NCBI GenBank assembly: GCA_946902985.2
Contig: OX336389.2
Span: forward strand, 280,471,527 to 280,535,526
DNA: 64,000 nt
Source: Meconema thalassinum
Taxonomy: Eukaryota; Arthropoda; Insecta; Orthoptera; Tettigoniidae
Reading direction: 5' to 3'
Part shown: positions 1-10,202 of the stretch, in pieces
Position numbering within the stretch: position 1 is the first letter of the stretch
Layout of the letters: each line of letters starts with the position of its first letter
Program-made: the position numbers and the translations under genes
Notes under the pieces: generated by a model
What the model was told of the DNA's origin: nothing
Database searches by the model: none
The model's input: only the letters and a program-made list of their open reading frames with translations

Positions 1-216
1 TTTCATTTTAGTGAGTCAAACAAACTTTATGTTCATTTTTGTTGCCAGATGCTTAAAATATTTCATTCAGTAGGAAACGTGTGAATTTTCATTCGTCAAC
101 ATGTGTTGTACTAATAAAAATAAAATACTCTTAGGTCTTCTTAAATACCGGTATAGTATTACCAATGGGTCCAATTTTCTGTCTGCAAAGAATCAGTCAA
201 AACTAATAGACTAACA
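1..216. other. Unassigned flank left of retrotransposon A
   Basis: This is AT-rich sequence with no open frame, repeat or RNA signature that I recognise. It ends at the ATAT target duplication of the LTR element that starts at 221. Confidence 0.5.
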
Positions 217-220
217 ATAT

Positions 221-864
221 TGTTACGTGCCACCCCCTAGTGGCACCTTTGTTAACTGGATTACGGTGGGTATAAAGCACAATACCAATTACTGCTTAAA
301 GAAATAATTAATTTTATTGCAGCCAGAAAAATACACTACTCAACGGCAATTATTACCTTACTCCAGTTTCCTCACGTCGAGAATATTTTCCCTTTCACTT
401 GTCAACAGACCACAGTTAATCCTCTTCGCTAATGAGTCCGGTCCCGTACGCTAGCTGGAAATAGCTGCACTAGGTCTGTCACTGTACTATACACTGTTTC
501 ACAAGCACCACAATCACTTCCTCGCTGTCAAGAGAATCAGCTTCACTAGGGATTTCGCAAGTCACCACACTTCTGTCGCCCGGGATAAACACTCGCACTA
601 GCTCATAAAACACAACAACAACAGCTTGACATGTCGCACTTATATAGCAGGCCGGTGACTCAATAAATAATTCTAGATCCATCCAGGTTTCACGGCTTCT
701 CGAGGTTTCCATCGCTGGTCCAGTCACGAATATTCTGGACTATCCCTTTGTCCTAGTAGCCCTGTTGCATAAGGCGCACGCAATACAGGAGGCAGGGCAC
801 AGCCCAGCCCTGGGGCAGTTGTGACTCATGCGGCGAGTGATGACACAAACTCACAGCCGTAACA
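221..864 (-). repeat. 3' LTR of copy A
   Basis: This is the 644-bp LTR paired with 6153-6785. It carries a TATATAAG box on the minus strand (639-646) and an AATAAA signal (313-318). It keeps a short stretch near 668-683 that the partner LTR lacks. The retroviral transcript would end here. Confidence 0.93.
313..318 (-). terminator. LTR polyadenylation signal (AATAAA)
   Basis: TTTATT on the plus strand reads AATAAA on the element's sense strand, about 330 bp downstream of the LTR TATA box. The same motif is kept in copy B at 10677-10682. This is the expected position for 3'-end formation of the retrotransposon RNA. Confidence 0.6.
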
Positions 865-877
865 CCACCCCCTTCCT
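865..877 (-). other. Polypurine tract of copy A
   Basis: Read on the minus strand, AGGAAGGGGGTGG directly abuts the 3' LTR. This is the usual plus-strand DNA priming site of LTR elements. Copy B has the same tract beside its LTR at 11275. Confidence 0.75.
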
Positions 878-901
878 AAAAAGGCTGATCGTCCCGATCA
901 A

Positions 902-2149
902 TCATTGATCCGTCTGTGTCCCTCCGTAGGCTGCCAGGCGATCTCGATGCACGATCTTCATCTTCGCCCTCGGGCTCCGCTGGATCCTGTAGACGACATC
1001 ATTGATCCGTTTCACGACTCGGTACGGGCCCTCCCAGGACTTCTGCAGTTTGGGTGACAGGCCTTTCTTCCGTAATGGGTTGAAGAGCCAGACCAGGTCG
1101 TCCTCGTGGAATCCTCCGGCATCCGTCTGCTGGTCGTATCGGGTCTTCATTCGGTCGGTCTCGATCCGCAGATTCCTCCTCGCGAACGCGTGCACGTCCT
1201 CCAGTTGGTCGACCAGTTCTTGACAATACTGGCTTACCGGGATCGGATCATTCCCAGGTCGGCCGAAGGCAAGATCGACAGGTAGACGGAGCTCCCTCCC
1301 AAACATGGCCCGGGCTGGTGTGCACCCGGTGGCTTCATGCACGGCGGCGCGGTAGGCCAGGAGAAATAGTGGAGGATGCTTGTCCCAATCCCTCTGGTGC
1401 TCGCTGACAACTATTCGGAGATGGTTCTCGATGGTGCGATTGAATCGCTCTACCATCCCGTCGGACTGAGGGTGTAGCGGCGTTGTCCTTGTCTTCCGGA
1501 TTCCCAGCAGCTGGCATAGGTTCTGGAACACCTGCGACTCGAAGTTCCTCCCTTGGTCGGAGTGCAGCTCCAGGGGTACTCCGTACCGGCTGACGAATTC
1601 CTTCACCAGGGTCTCTGCGATCGTCGCGGCTTCTTGGTTAGGGAGCGCATACGCCTCCGTCCATTTGGTAAAGTAGTCGCTGACGACTAATATGTAGCGG
1701 TTCCCTGCCTCGCTTAACGGGAATGGCCCAGCAACATCGATGGCCACTCTCTCCATGGGGCCGCCCCCGTTGTAGGTCATCAGTGGACCCCGTCGTCTTC
1801 GTCCTGGGCCCTTGCTGGCTGCGCAATCGTGGCACCTCGCGCAGTGGTTCTCCAAGTCTGTTCGGCATCCGATCCAGTAGAACCGCTCTCTCAGCTTCTC
1901 CAGGGTCTTCTTTATCCCTAGGTGTCCACCAGATGATCCTCCATGAACTTCCTTCAGGACTTCCTCCGCCATAGCCTTTGGAACGACGACTTGTTCCCGA
2001 TATGTCTTCCCGTTGGTGCTCTCCCAGGCGCGGCAGATGAGGCCATCCCTTACAATCAGCGAGTCCCACTGCGCCCAGTAGGACTTAAACTTTGGGCTGC
2101 AGTCACTCACATGTCCCACCCGGGTCTGGGGACACAGGCCCCCTTCCAT
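902..2149 (-). pseudogene. Pol integrase domain, copy A
   Basis: This open frame of about 415 residues covers the end of Pol. The order is an H2C2 zinc-binding region (HLGIKKTLEKLRERFYW, then CARCHDC), the catalytic core with D in AIDVAGPF, D in HSDQGRNF and E in GMVERFNRTI, and a C-terminal GPY/F-like segment (WEGPYRVVKRI). Integrase would insert the cDNA into host DNA in the nucleus. It is separated from the RNase H frame by a one-base difference near 2113 relative to copy B, so it is not translated as part of a continuous Pol here. The catalytic triad itself looks intact. Confidence 0.9.
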
Positions 2150-3235
2150 TCGGCTATCAGTCCCAGGTCATCATCTTCTGCTTGTGCCCGCGTGAAAGAT
2201 TCGCGGCTCCAGCTCCCTTGAAGTTCCACGGTAGTCCTTCGGCACTGTATCCCGGCGTTCTCCTCCCTTCGGGCACAGGAGGTGCAGTCTTCAGGGCACG
2301 GTCTTCGTGACAGGGCGTCGGCGTTAGAATGCAGCTGGCCTTTCCTGTGCTGAATCTCAAAGTTGTACTGTTGAAGCCTCTCTAACCACCGCGCGAGTTG
2401 ACCCTCGGGCTGCTTGAAGTTCAGGAGCCACCGCAGGGATGCATGGTCGGTCCTTATGAGAAATTCTTGCCCGTACAGGTACTTGTGGAAGTGTTCAATG
2501 GTCATCACGATGGTGATCAGCTCCTTCCTGGTGACGCAGTAGTTCCTTTCTGGCTTTGACAAGGCCTTGCTGAAGTAGGCCACTACTCTCTCCTCGCCGT
2601 CCACTACTTGCGACAGGATTCCCCCCAATGCCAAAGTCGCTGGCATCGGTATCGACGATAAACCTTGTTCCAGGTCTGGGGTAGGCCAGAATAGGTGCGG
2701 TGCACAGAGCCTGCTTGAGTTGTTCGAAGGCACTGTGGCATTCTGCTGTCCACGTGAAGAGTTGGTCCTTCTCAGTCAGTCGATGTAAAGGTTTGGCGAT
2801 GTCGGCGAATCCTCTCACGAAGCGACGGTAATAAGTGCAGAGTCCCAGGAAGCTTCGTAGTTGGGACTTGTCCTTCGGAACTGGCCACTCCCTCACAGCT
2901 GCGGTCTTCTCTGGGTCGGTGCGCACCCCTTCCTCGGAGACGATATGCCCAAGGTACTGGACCCGCTTCTGGAAGAGCTGGCACTTCTTGGGGCTCAACT
3001 TCAGCTGGGCAGCCCGTAGCTTCAACAAGATCTCCTTCAGGTTGCTGTAGTGCTCCTCGAAGCTCCTCCCCAGAACGATGACGTTGTCTAGGTATACCAG
3101 GCAGGTCTTCAAGTGTAGTCCCCTCAGAATGAACTCCATTAGCCTTTCGAAGGTCGCAGGGGCGTTGCACAGACCGAATGGCGTGACGGTGAACTGCCAG
3201 AGCCGCTGCCCACAGAGAACGCCGTGGAGAACCAT
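2107..3235 (-). pseudogene. Pol RT C-terminal half and RNase H, copy A
   Basis: Two overlapping frames cover the palm and thumb of reverse transcriptase and RNase H. The RT box reads VYLDNVIVLG, whereas copy B has VYLDDVIVLG. The second catalytic aspartate has become asparagine (codon at 3083-3085), consistent with a single C-to-T change at 3085. RNase H is recognisable by DTDASDFGIGG and TDHASLRWLL. An extra base in a C-run near 2621-2627 shifts the frame between the two halves. Both lesions would abolish activity. Confidence 0.88.
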
Positions 3236-4446
3236 CTTGACCCTGATATGGTGTCCAGCGTGTCGTCGATCCGGGGTAGAGGGTAGCTGTCCTTCTTCGT
3301 GACGTCGTTCACCCGCCTGTAGTCCACGCAGAACCTAGTGGAACCGTCCTTCTTCTTCACAAGCACGACCGGAGAACTCCAAGGACTATGTGATGGCTCG
3401 ATCACCCCTTGCTCCTTCATCTCTTCTACCATCCGGTCGACTTCGGCTTGCTTGGCGAGCGGGACACGTCGGAATGGGGCCCTAATCGGTGCGCTGTCCC
3501 CAACGTCGATTCTGTGCTGGACCAAGCTTGTCCTGCCGAAGTCTTTGCTCCCCACGGAGAGGACATCCTGGAATTCGCGTAGCAGGTCCTGAAGTTGGCT
3601 TGATTGCTCTTCGTCTAAATGGTCCTGTGATCCTTGGTACAGCTTCTGTAGTTCTTCTGGCAGGGCGCGTCTTCTTCGGTTGTCCGTCTGCAGGTGTCCG
3701 TCCGTCGTCTCTGTGATGCGGGCAATCCAGGTAACGGGCTCGCAGACTCCTAGGTTGGTGTCCCGGTGAACCGTAATATCGTAGTCGTTCAGGTTGGACA
3801 GGCGGACGTACGGCCGAGGCGTCGTGTTGATGAGGGTCTTGGCAACTAGCAATCCTTTTGTCTGGATGTCCTCATATTTTGGCTCGATGACAGCCGCCCC
3901 TCCCTCAGCAGTTCCGTCGACAATTACGGCGGTGCTGACCTCCGTCCTGGCAGGAACGATGACGTCCTCTCTCAGTCTTACTCGTCGTGCGGTGACGGCC
4001 TCGTGTGCTGGTTGCAAAGCAAGTTCCTCACCTCCGAAGTGCAGAGTGTTGGTACTCAAGTCCAAGATGATGTTGTTCTGGTCCAGGAAGTCCAGTCCAG
4101 TGATCACTTCGTTTGATACGTCAGCCACAAGCACTGGATGCTTCACCACCCGTCGACCAATGACGAGCTCCAGTGATGCTTCGCCATGTACCGGTGCGGT
4201 CTCTTCGGTCGCGGTAATTAGCTGGAGGTTCCTTTGTGTGGGTTGCACTCTCCACTTCGGGATCACGGTTGGATTAACGATGGTCCTCGACGCTCCCGTG
4301 TCGATCAGCATGGGCCAGCTCACTCCGTTGACGACTCCGTCGACCATCAGGCTGCTATTGTCCCTCCGTAACTTCGTCACACGCACTTGGACTGCTGGGG
4401 CTTGACGACTGTCACAAGCCAACAATTGCCCCCCAAGGCTGGCTAA
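3139..4446 (-). pseudogene. Pol protease and N-terminal RT, copy A
   Basis: This frame is entered by -1 frameshifting from gag. An aspartic protease is shown by LIDTGASRTIV, followed by a linker and the RT fingers (VVLVKKKDGSTRFCVDYRR). Compared with copy B, exactly 60 bp are missing at about 3225, which removes 20 residues including the first catalytic aspartate block (LDLKSGYWQ). One more base is lost near 3204, so the frame runs out at 3139. No ATG opens this frame near the gag end, which fits expression as a Gag-Pol fusion. Confidence 0.9.
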
Positions 4447-4451
4447 TACTC

Positions 4452-4458
4452 GTTTCCC
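4452..4458 (-). promoter_or_regulatory. Candidate -1 frameshift heptamer GGGAAAC, copy A
   Basis: On the sense strand the gag codons read CAG GGA AAC GAG TAT TAG, so G GGA AAC fits the X XXY YYZ slippery pattern in the zero frame. A one-base backward slip continues as CGA GTA TTA, which is exactly the pol frame. The gag stop lies two codons downstream. The heptamer is conserved in copy B. Confidence 0.7.
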
Positions 4459-5274
4459 TGGGCCGCGCGTTTTTCAGACGACTGATTTCCCGTCGGATAC
4501 CCTCGGCGGCGGCGATCACCGCAGTCCTTGCTCAGGTGGCCTTTCTTACCGCAGGCCCAGCAGGTCGGTAGTCCTCTTCCGGGCCGCCTCTCCGGTTGTC
4601 TTCCGGCTGTGTCGTTGCTGGTGGTACCGCGACTATCAAAGAAACGGCTTAGCGCCTCCATTTATTCGTCGGCCAGGGGCTTGGTCTCGTTGGTTTTTAC
4701 TGGTTCGTCGACGTCCACTTGACGCACCCGCGCTTGCATTCTGGATGCCTGTTTTGCCGTCTCGAACTCAAGTGCGTGGCTCAGCGCATCTGCCAGGGTC
4801 TTATTGCGCGCGAGACGCAGCGCCAGTTGAGTGTCCGAGTCCCGTAGCCCGTCGGTGAAAGTCTGCGTCGCTATCTGCTCCAGAAAGTCGGCCGGCGCTG
4901 TTGGGTAGGCGAGCCTTACGAGGCGTGCGATGTCCATCTCGAACTCCTGCAGGGTTTCCGCGTTCTTCTGTACCCGGGTCCGGAGCTGCATCTGATAGGC
5001 CTGCTGAAGATGGCTATCTCCACATCGGGACTCCATATGGGCGATCAGGGAAGCGTAGTCCTGGGATCCAGTCGGGATGGCCTGAAGGACGTTAAGGGCG
5101 TCACCTCTCAGCGCTACAATGAGAGCTGTAGCCTTTTCTGTGTTGTTCCAGTTATTTATGGAACAGGCCGCCTCGAACTGACGTAAGTAGGTGCTCCACG
5201 GGACCTTTCCGTCGAAGGTTGGGGGCGTCACTCTGCTATGTCCCGTTCCTGATATTCCCGGTGTAACGGTGGGC

Positions 5275-5660
5275 GGGCGTTGGCGCAGCTCGGCAACTTC
5301 CTCTCGTAGAGCGTTGAATTTCTCCTCCACCCCCGTCAGTGGGCGTTGGCGCAGCTCGGCAACTTCCTTTTGTGAGGCGTTGAATTTCGCCTCCACCCCC
5401 ATCAGCGGGCGTTGGCACAGCTCGGCAACTTCCACTTGTAAGGCGTTGAATTTCTCCTCCACCCCCATCAGCGGTCGTTGGCACAGCTCGGCAACTTCTA
5501 CTTGCAAGGCGTTGAATTTCTCCTCCACCCCCGTCAGTGGGCGTTGGCACAGCTCGGCAACTTCCTTTTGTAAGACGTTGAATTTCTCCTCCACCCCCAT
5601 CAGCGGACGTTGGCGCAGCTCGGCAACTTCCACTTGTAAGGCGTCGAACTTCTTTTCCAC
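5275..5660 (-). repeat. 66-bp tandem repeat in gag (six units)
   Basis: The plus-strand motif gcagctcggcaacttc recurs every 66 bp from about 5286 to 5617. Each unit encodes 22 residues (VEEKFNALQVEVAELCQRPL plus two), an amphipathic, coiled-coil-like segment. Units differ at a few positions, mainly R/C before QRP and V/K before EVAEL. Copy B has lost the array. Confidence 0.88.
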
Positions 5661-5699
5661 TGCCGTGACTTCCTCACGCAGACCCAGTTCTAATTTCTT

Positions 5700-5965
5700 C
5701 AGGTCCTGTGTCAACTTATTCTGACCGTCTTCCATCTTCTTCTGGCCGTCCTCTATCCTCTTCAGGTCCTCCGCTAGCTTATTTTGACCGTCTTCCATCT
5801 TCTTCTGGCCGTCTTCTAGTTTGGCAGTTAGGTCCTCGGCTAACTTCTTCTGGCCGTCCTCCATCTTCTTCTGGCCGTCCTCCATCTTCTTCTGGCCGTC
5901 CTCCATCTTCTTCTGGCCGTCTTCTAATTTGGCAGTTAGCTCCTTGGTTAAATTCTTCTGGCCGT
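5700..5965 (-). repeat. 21-bp heptad repeat in gag
   Basis: The repeated plus-strand motif cttctggccgtcctccat encodes MEDGQKK heptads interspersed with LAEDL or LTAKL blocks. The period of seven residues matches a coiled coil and probably serves Gag multimerisation (inference). Confidence 0.85.
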
Positions 5966-6132
5966 CCTCCATCTTGGTTTCCATGCCATTTAACTTTTCT
6001 AGCAATGCTGCCAATTTCCCCTCCATTTTAGTTGTTTGTCTTGTAAAGGGCATGCACTCACAGGAAAATTAGAGAAAATGACCTGCTCGGGTTTTGAAAC
6101 CAGGACCGTCAGGTGTTGTGCTTGAGTTCGTA

Positions 6133-6150
6133 ATCCGGCTTCTGACACCA
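6133..6150 (-). other. Primer binding site, tRNA-Leu type
   Basis: On the sense strand TGGTGTCAGAAGCCGGAT begins two bases after the 5' LTR. Copy B has TGGTGTCAGAAGTGGGAT, which matches the leucine-tRNA-type primer site known from HERV-L-like elements. Copy A has diverged at two bases. Confidence 0.7.
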
Positions 6151-6152
6151 GT

Positions 6153-6785
6153 TGTTACGTGCCACCCCCTAGTGGCACCTTTGTTAACTGGATTACGGTG
6201 GGTATAAAGCACAACACCAATTACTGCTTAAAGAAATAATTAATTTTATTGCAGCCAGAAAAATACACGACTCAACAGCAATTATTACCTTACTCCAGTT
6301 TCCTCACGTCGAGAATACTTTCCCTTTCACTTGTCAACAGACCACAGTTAATCCTCTTCGCTAATGAGTCCGGTCCCGTACGCTAGCTGGAAATAGCTGC
6401 ACTAGGTCTGTCACTGTACTATACACTGTTTCACAAGCACCACAATCACTTCCTCGCTGTCAAGAGAATCAGCTTCACTAGGGATTTCGCAAGTCACCAC
6501 ACTTCTGTCGCCCGGGATAAACACTCGCACTAGCTCATAAAACACAACAACAACAACTGCTTGACAGGTCGCACTTATATAGCAGGCCGGTGACTCAATA
6601 AATCCAGGGTTCACGGCTTCTCGAGGTTTCCATCGCTGGTCCAGTCACGAATATTCTGGACTATCCCTTTGTCCTAGTAGCCCTGTTGCATAAGGCGCAC
6701 GCAATACAGGAGGCAGGACACAGCCCAGCCCTGGGGCAGTTGTGACTCATGCGGCGAGTGATGACACAAACTCACAGCCGTAACA
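6153..6785 (-). repeat. 5' LTR of copy A
   Basis: This is the 633-bp LTR that would drive transcription. It has a TATATAAG box at 6574-6581 on the minus strand. It is followed by the ATAT duplication (6786-6789). Confidence 0.93.
6574..6581 (-). promoter_or_regulatory. LTR TATA box, copy A
   Basis: TATATAAG on the sense strand lies about 205 bp into the 5' LTR, and AATAAA follows downstream in the same LTR. The motif is conserved in all four LTRs of the window. Confidence 0.55.
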
Positions 6786-6789
6786 ATAT

Positions 6790-7126
6790 GTTTGAGAATC
6801 ATTAAGTTACAAGTCACCTGCAATTTCAATAACAATTTTAATGCAGCCAATGACCATAAATAATAAAATACCGTACATACACTGTCACTTCACAACTAGG
6901 CATTTCAAAATTGTGTCAAGGATATGTTTCTTTTCTTGCAGTTTTTTCACATGATACAAATCGCATAGCCCCTCACAAAGAGGACAAATGCATTCCGTGT
7001 TCGGTGACCTTTACTTATAAGAAGTTGTGGAGGGATGTCATGTTGGGAGCCAGACAAATTAATTAATTATTTTTCATTTTGAAATAATAAGGGGTGGACA
7101 TACAAATGTGCATCCATTGTAGGCTA
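6790..7126. other. Unassigned spacer
   Basis: This is AT-rich single-copy-looking DNA with no frame or repeat that I recognise. It ends at the 12-bp target duplication of the next SINE. Confidence 0.4.
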
Positions 7127-7138
7127 CATTATTTCGAC

Positions 7139-7537
7139 CCCCTTGAGGTGTATCGGCTAGCATTCTTGGCTGTCGCCCCAGAGGAACGGGTTCGAATCCT
7201 GGCTCTGCCAAGAAATTTAATACTGTTCGGAGGGCTGGAACGGGGTACACTACGCCTCGTGAGGTAAAGCTGAGAAGATGTGGATCTGATTCCCCTCTCA
7301 GTCATCCTAGAAGTGGTGTTCCGTGGTTTCCCGCTTCTACTCCAGGCAAATACCGGGACGGTTCCTAACATAAGACCAAAGCTACCTCCTTCGCAATTCT
7401 CACCAGAATTAAAATACACTCGCACTACCATAGATACCACAATAACACAGGTTATCATACAAACACACACACACCCAAGTACACTTGGCTGAATGACCAC
7501 GATGACACAGCCCCTCAAATGAAACGATAAAGACATG
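7139..7537 (+). repeat. SINE family S3 (two B boxes), plus strand
   Basis: This full-length member of the commonest SINE here is flanked by a 12-bp duplication with one mismatch (7127-7138 and 7538-7549). The head has an A-box-like tagcggctagc and B box ggttcgaatcc. A second segment with 'gggctggaacggggtacac' follows, then a body with 'ttctactccaggcaaat' and a tail ending near cccctcaaatgaaac. It is non-coding. Confidence 0.85.
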
Positions 7538-7622
7538 CATTATTCCGACTTTATAGTTCATTTATTAGGTATAGAGGCCAGCCCATTTATGTAGGATGGC
7601 ACGCTTGCTTGCCTCCTAGCTA

Positions 7623-7973
7623 CGTTGTCGTTGTTTCACTTAGTGGATTAGACATCGTGATCATTTCAGCCCCGTATACTTAGGTGTGTGTGTGTAGAAT
7701 TTGTCTAATGACCTGTGGCATTGTGGTGTCTGTTTTAGTGTGTATATTAGTGATTCAGGTGAGGATTGGGATGGAGGCGGCCGTGGCCTTAAGCTATGAA
7801 CCATCCTGGCATTTGCCTGAAGTAGAAATGAGAATTCACGGAAAACCACTTCTTGGATGGTTGAGGTAGGAATCGAACCCACTTCTACTCATCTTTGCCT
7901 CACGAGGCTGAGTGTACCCCATTCCAGTCCTCATACCAGAATTAAATTTCTTGGCCGCTACACCATGAGGTGG
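7623..7973 (-). repeat. SINE S3, minus strand
   Basis: The reverse-oriented copy is bounded by the perfect 9-bp duplication TCCTAGCTA (7614-7622 and 7974-7982). The tail side (gttgtttcacttag) is at the left and the tRNA-like head (cgctacaccatgaggtgg) at the right. Confidence 0.85.
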
Positions 7974-7982
7974 TCCTAGCTA

Positions 7983-8351
7983 GGAGGCCCCTGTTTAAAT
8001 TCCTGACTCCGTCAAGGATTTTAGATTTGACGTGAGAGCTTGAATGGAGTGTACTCAACTTCGTGAGGACAGTTGAGTAGCTGTCTGAATTGAGAGTCAG
8101 CGTCTCCGGCCAAGGTGACCAATATCACCCGATGACTATGACCCACCCTGTAACCTGGCGGAGCAGCGGTCGCTTACCAAAAATCTCAATGGTCTGTTGA
8201 GTGAAGGATTGTTTTTGTTCTTAGTTGACAATAGAAGGTCGAAAGAAACTTGCATCTTCCTGAGTTACTCAACAGTAAGTTTAGTTAATGTTTAACACTA
8301 GACAAAAGGGACCACATTTATGTTCGTTAGCATAAAGTTCTCAGACAGACT
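7983..8351 (+). repeat. Degenerate SINE-like stretch
   Basis: Pieces such as tgaatggagtgtactcaacttcgtgagg echo the S3 second segment. A further stretch, gaccaatatcacccgatgac, matches nothing else in the window. No terminal duplication is seen, so this is probably an old fragment. Confidence 0.35.
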
Positions 8352-8356
8352 TTATG

Positions 8357-8745
8357 TTGTTGTTGTTGATTCATTTAGGGGCTTTGCGACATTGTGGTCA
8401 TGCATCCCCGTGTACATAGGTGTGTGTAGAATTTGCCTGATTACCTGTGTCACTGTGATCTCTGTATTAGTGTGTGTATTTGTAATTGAGGTAGGATACG
8501 GGTAGGAAGTGGCCGTGGCCTTAAGTTAGGAACCATCCCGGCATTTGCCTGGAGTAGAAGTGGGAAACCACGGAAAACCACTTTCAGGATGGTTGAGGTA
8601 GAAATCGAACCCGCCACTCCTCAGTTTTGCCTCACAAGACTGAGTGTACCCCGTTCCAGCCCTCACACCAGAATTAAATTCCTTGGGAGAGCCGGGGAAT
8701 CGAACCCGTGACAGTCAAGAATGCTAGCCACTACGCAACCAGGAA
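8357..8745 (-). repeat. SINE S3, minus strand
   Basis: From tgttgttgattcatttagggg (tail side) to atgctagccactacgcaacc (head side) this follows the S3 order, including 'gaaaaccactttcaggatgg' and 'gccggggaatcgaacccg'. The ends are approximate. Confidence 0.8.
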
Positions 8746-8973
8746 ACAGTATTTAAACTAGGGTTGTAACTCTTCGGATTTATAATGAATATTAAACTGG
8801 CTTTGAAAACGGATATTAATGATCTGGATAAAAGAATTTTCGGTGAGAAAAATGTAAAATCAGTTATTCCGTAAAATCCGTATTCTACACAAATCTACAA
8901 AATCCGTATAACTAGGATTCGACAGAAATCCTTGAAATCCGAATTTTTCGTGAATCCGCAAATGTCGAATTTG

Positions 8974-9165
8974 ATGAAAATGAAAAATGAAAATCCACAG
9001 CCTGCTTCCAGTCTCCGACCGGGTCAGGAATGGAATGAATGAAGCCCCCATCTAGCGGCGAGGATATGAACTGTGCCGGCTGCCGAGGCCTGACGCACTC
9101 CTCTGGGGCAATGATTAAATGCATGACAGATGAAATGAAATGATAGTGGAGAGTGTTGCTCGAAT
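8974..9165 (-). repeat. SINE family S5, truncated
   Basis: This holds only the 3' part of S5 (gaaaatccacagcctgcttcc to gatagtggagagtgttgct), directly joined to a fuller copy at 9172. The arrangement is a partial head-to-tail dimer with a period near 194 bp. Confidence 0.75.
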
Positions 9166-9171
9166 GAAATG

Positions 9172-9508
9172 AAAATGAAAATCCACAGCCTGCTTCCAGT
9201 CGACCGACCGGGTCAGGGAATGGAATGAATGAAGCTCCCATCTAGCGGCGAGGATATGAACCGTGCCGGCTGCCGAAGCCTGTCGCACTCCCCTGGGGCA
9301 ATGATTAAATGAATGACAGATGAAATGAAATGATAGTGGAGAGTGTTGCTGGAATGAAATATTGACAGGGAAAACCGGAGTACCCGGAGAATTACCTGCC
9401 TGCCTCCGTTTTGTCCAGCACAGATCTCACATGGAGTGACCGGGATTTGAACCACGGACCCGGCGGTGAGAGGCCGGCATGCTGCCGCCTAAGCCACGGA
9501 GGCTTCCG
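9172..9508 (-). repeat. SINE family S5
   Basis: On the minus strand it starts with a tRNA-like head (gcctccgtggcttaggcggc, B box ggttcaaatcc near 9440-9460) and ends with aatgaaaatccacagcc-type sequence at the left. Other copies lie at 39534 and 46653. Confidence 0.8.
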
Positions 9509-9514
9509 AATTTG

Positions 9515-9633
9515 ATATTATATTATATTATATTATATTATATTATATTATATTATATTATATTATATTATATTATATTATATTATATTATATTATATTA
9601 TATTATATTATATTATATTATATTATATTATAT
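9515..9633. repeat. (ATATT)n microsatellite
   Basis: About 24 near-perfect copies of the pentamer TATTA directly follow the S5 head. Confidence 0.97.
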
Positions 9634-10200
9634 TTGCAAATGGGGGTAGTTCCCCGGTTGCAAATTGTACAAATACAGAAAATTACCAGCAATAACATCA
9701 AACACATTATACGCAATTTGCAATTTAGGAACTATAGTAGTGCACATCAATATGTTTGGGTAAAGGCAGGTGATATGAATTCGAAACAAAGACCGAATTT
9801 ACCGAAGATAAGTGTCAAATAGAGATGATTCATCGAGGAAACGCGAATAAAATGAAAATCAAGTTTATATAAAATACTGCATAAAAGCAACTTAACTACG
9901 CAGTAAACTAATAATATTCTACTGTAACAATAAGCATTTAAGAACATGTGCCCAAACTGTTGCTCATGCGATGGCAGGTGGGGTGCGCCTTGCTACAAGG
10001 CGATAGAATTTTTGTGGAGACTACTGTAACAGATGCTCTGTGGTTTTAGGATATCCATAGGAACAAGAGACCGGACCAATGTACTATCGCCAGTTGCACA
10101 TGTTCCTTTTGCACCTACTGGTGCAGGTTCGAAGCCTAGGCCCTATTGAAGTTCTTCCACGTCAGCGAGCCGAATCGGAGTATTTGTGGGAGATTCGGAA
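9634..10200. other. Unassigned spacer
   Basis: AT-rich sequence with no supported gene. The stretch around 10080-10200 contains short tRNA-head-like wording (gcaggttcgaagcctagg), possibly a SINE fragment. Confidence 0.35.
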
Positions 10201-10202
10201 CC

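Larger units (their letters stand above)
4443..6053 (-). pseudogene. Gag, copy A (one nonsense codon)
   Basis: This is the structural protein of the retrotransposon particle. It starts at the ATG at 6053 (MPFTRQTTKMEGKL). Residues from about 10 to 125 form a predicted coiled coil built of MEDGQKK heptads. Then come six 22-residue repeats (KFNALQVEVAELCQRPL type), a capsid-like region containing WSTYLRQFEAAC, and a CCHC zinc knuckle (CWACGKKGHLSKDC) near the C terminus. The codon after KPLADE is TAA (4662-4664), while copy B has TTA. The remaining 72 residues with the knuckle follow in frame and end at TAG 4443-4445. The gag end overlaps the pol frame. Confidence 0.9.
221..6785 (-). mobile_element. 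Ty3-type LTR retrotransposon, copy A
   Basis: This 6.6-kb element is complete at its ends and reads on the minus strand. Its LTRs start TGTTAC and end GTAACA, and it is flanked by the 4-bp duplication ATAT (217-220 and 6786-6789). In sense order it has the 5' LTR (6153-6785), a tRNA-Leu-like primer binding site, gag, then pol as protease, reverse transcriptase, RNase H and integrase, a polypurine tract and the 3' LTR (221-864). Integrase downstream of RNase H is the Ty3 order. No envelope frame is seen. The LTRs differ by several substitutions and small indels, so insertion is not recent. Gag has a nonsense codon, and pol has several frameshifts, a 60-bp deletion and an altered RT active site, so the copy is dead. 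Confidence 0.95.

Noticed and set aside
1638..2069. Open frames overlapping integrase in other frames, with counterparts in copy B (12048-12560)
   Set aside because: They are GC-rich shadow frames conserved only because pol is conserved.
5191..5724. Long plus-strand frame antisense to gag (177 aa)
   Set aside because: It is the shadow of the 66-bp gag repeats; tandem repeats keep all frames open together.
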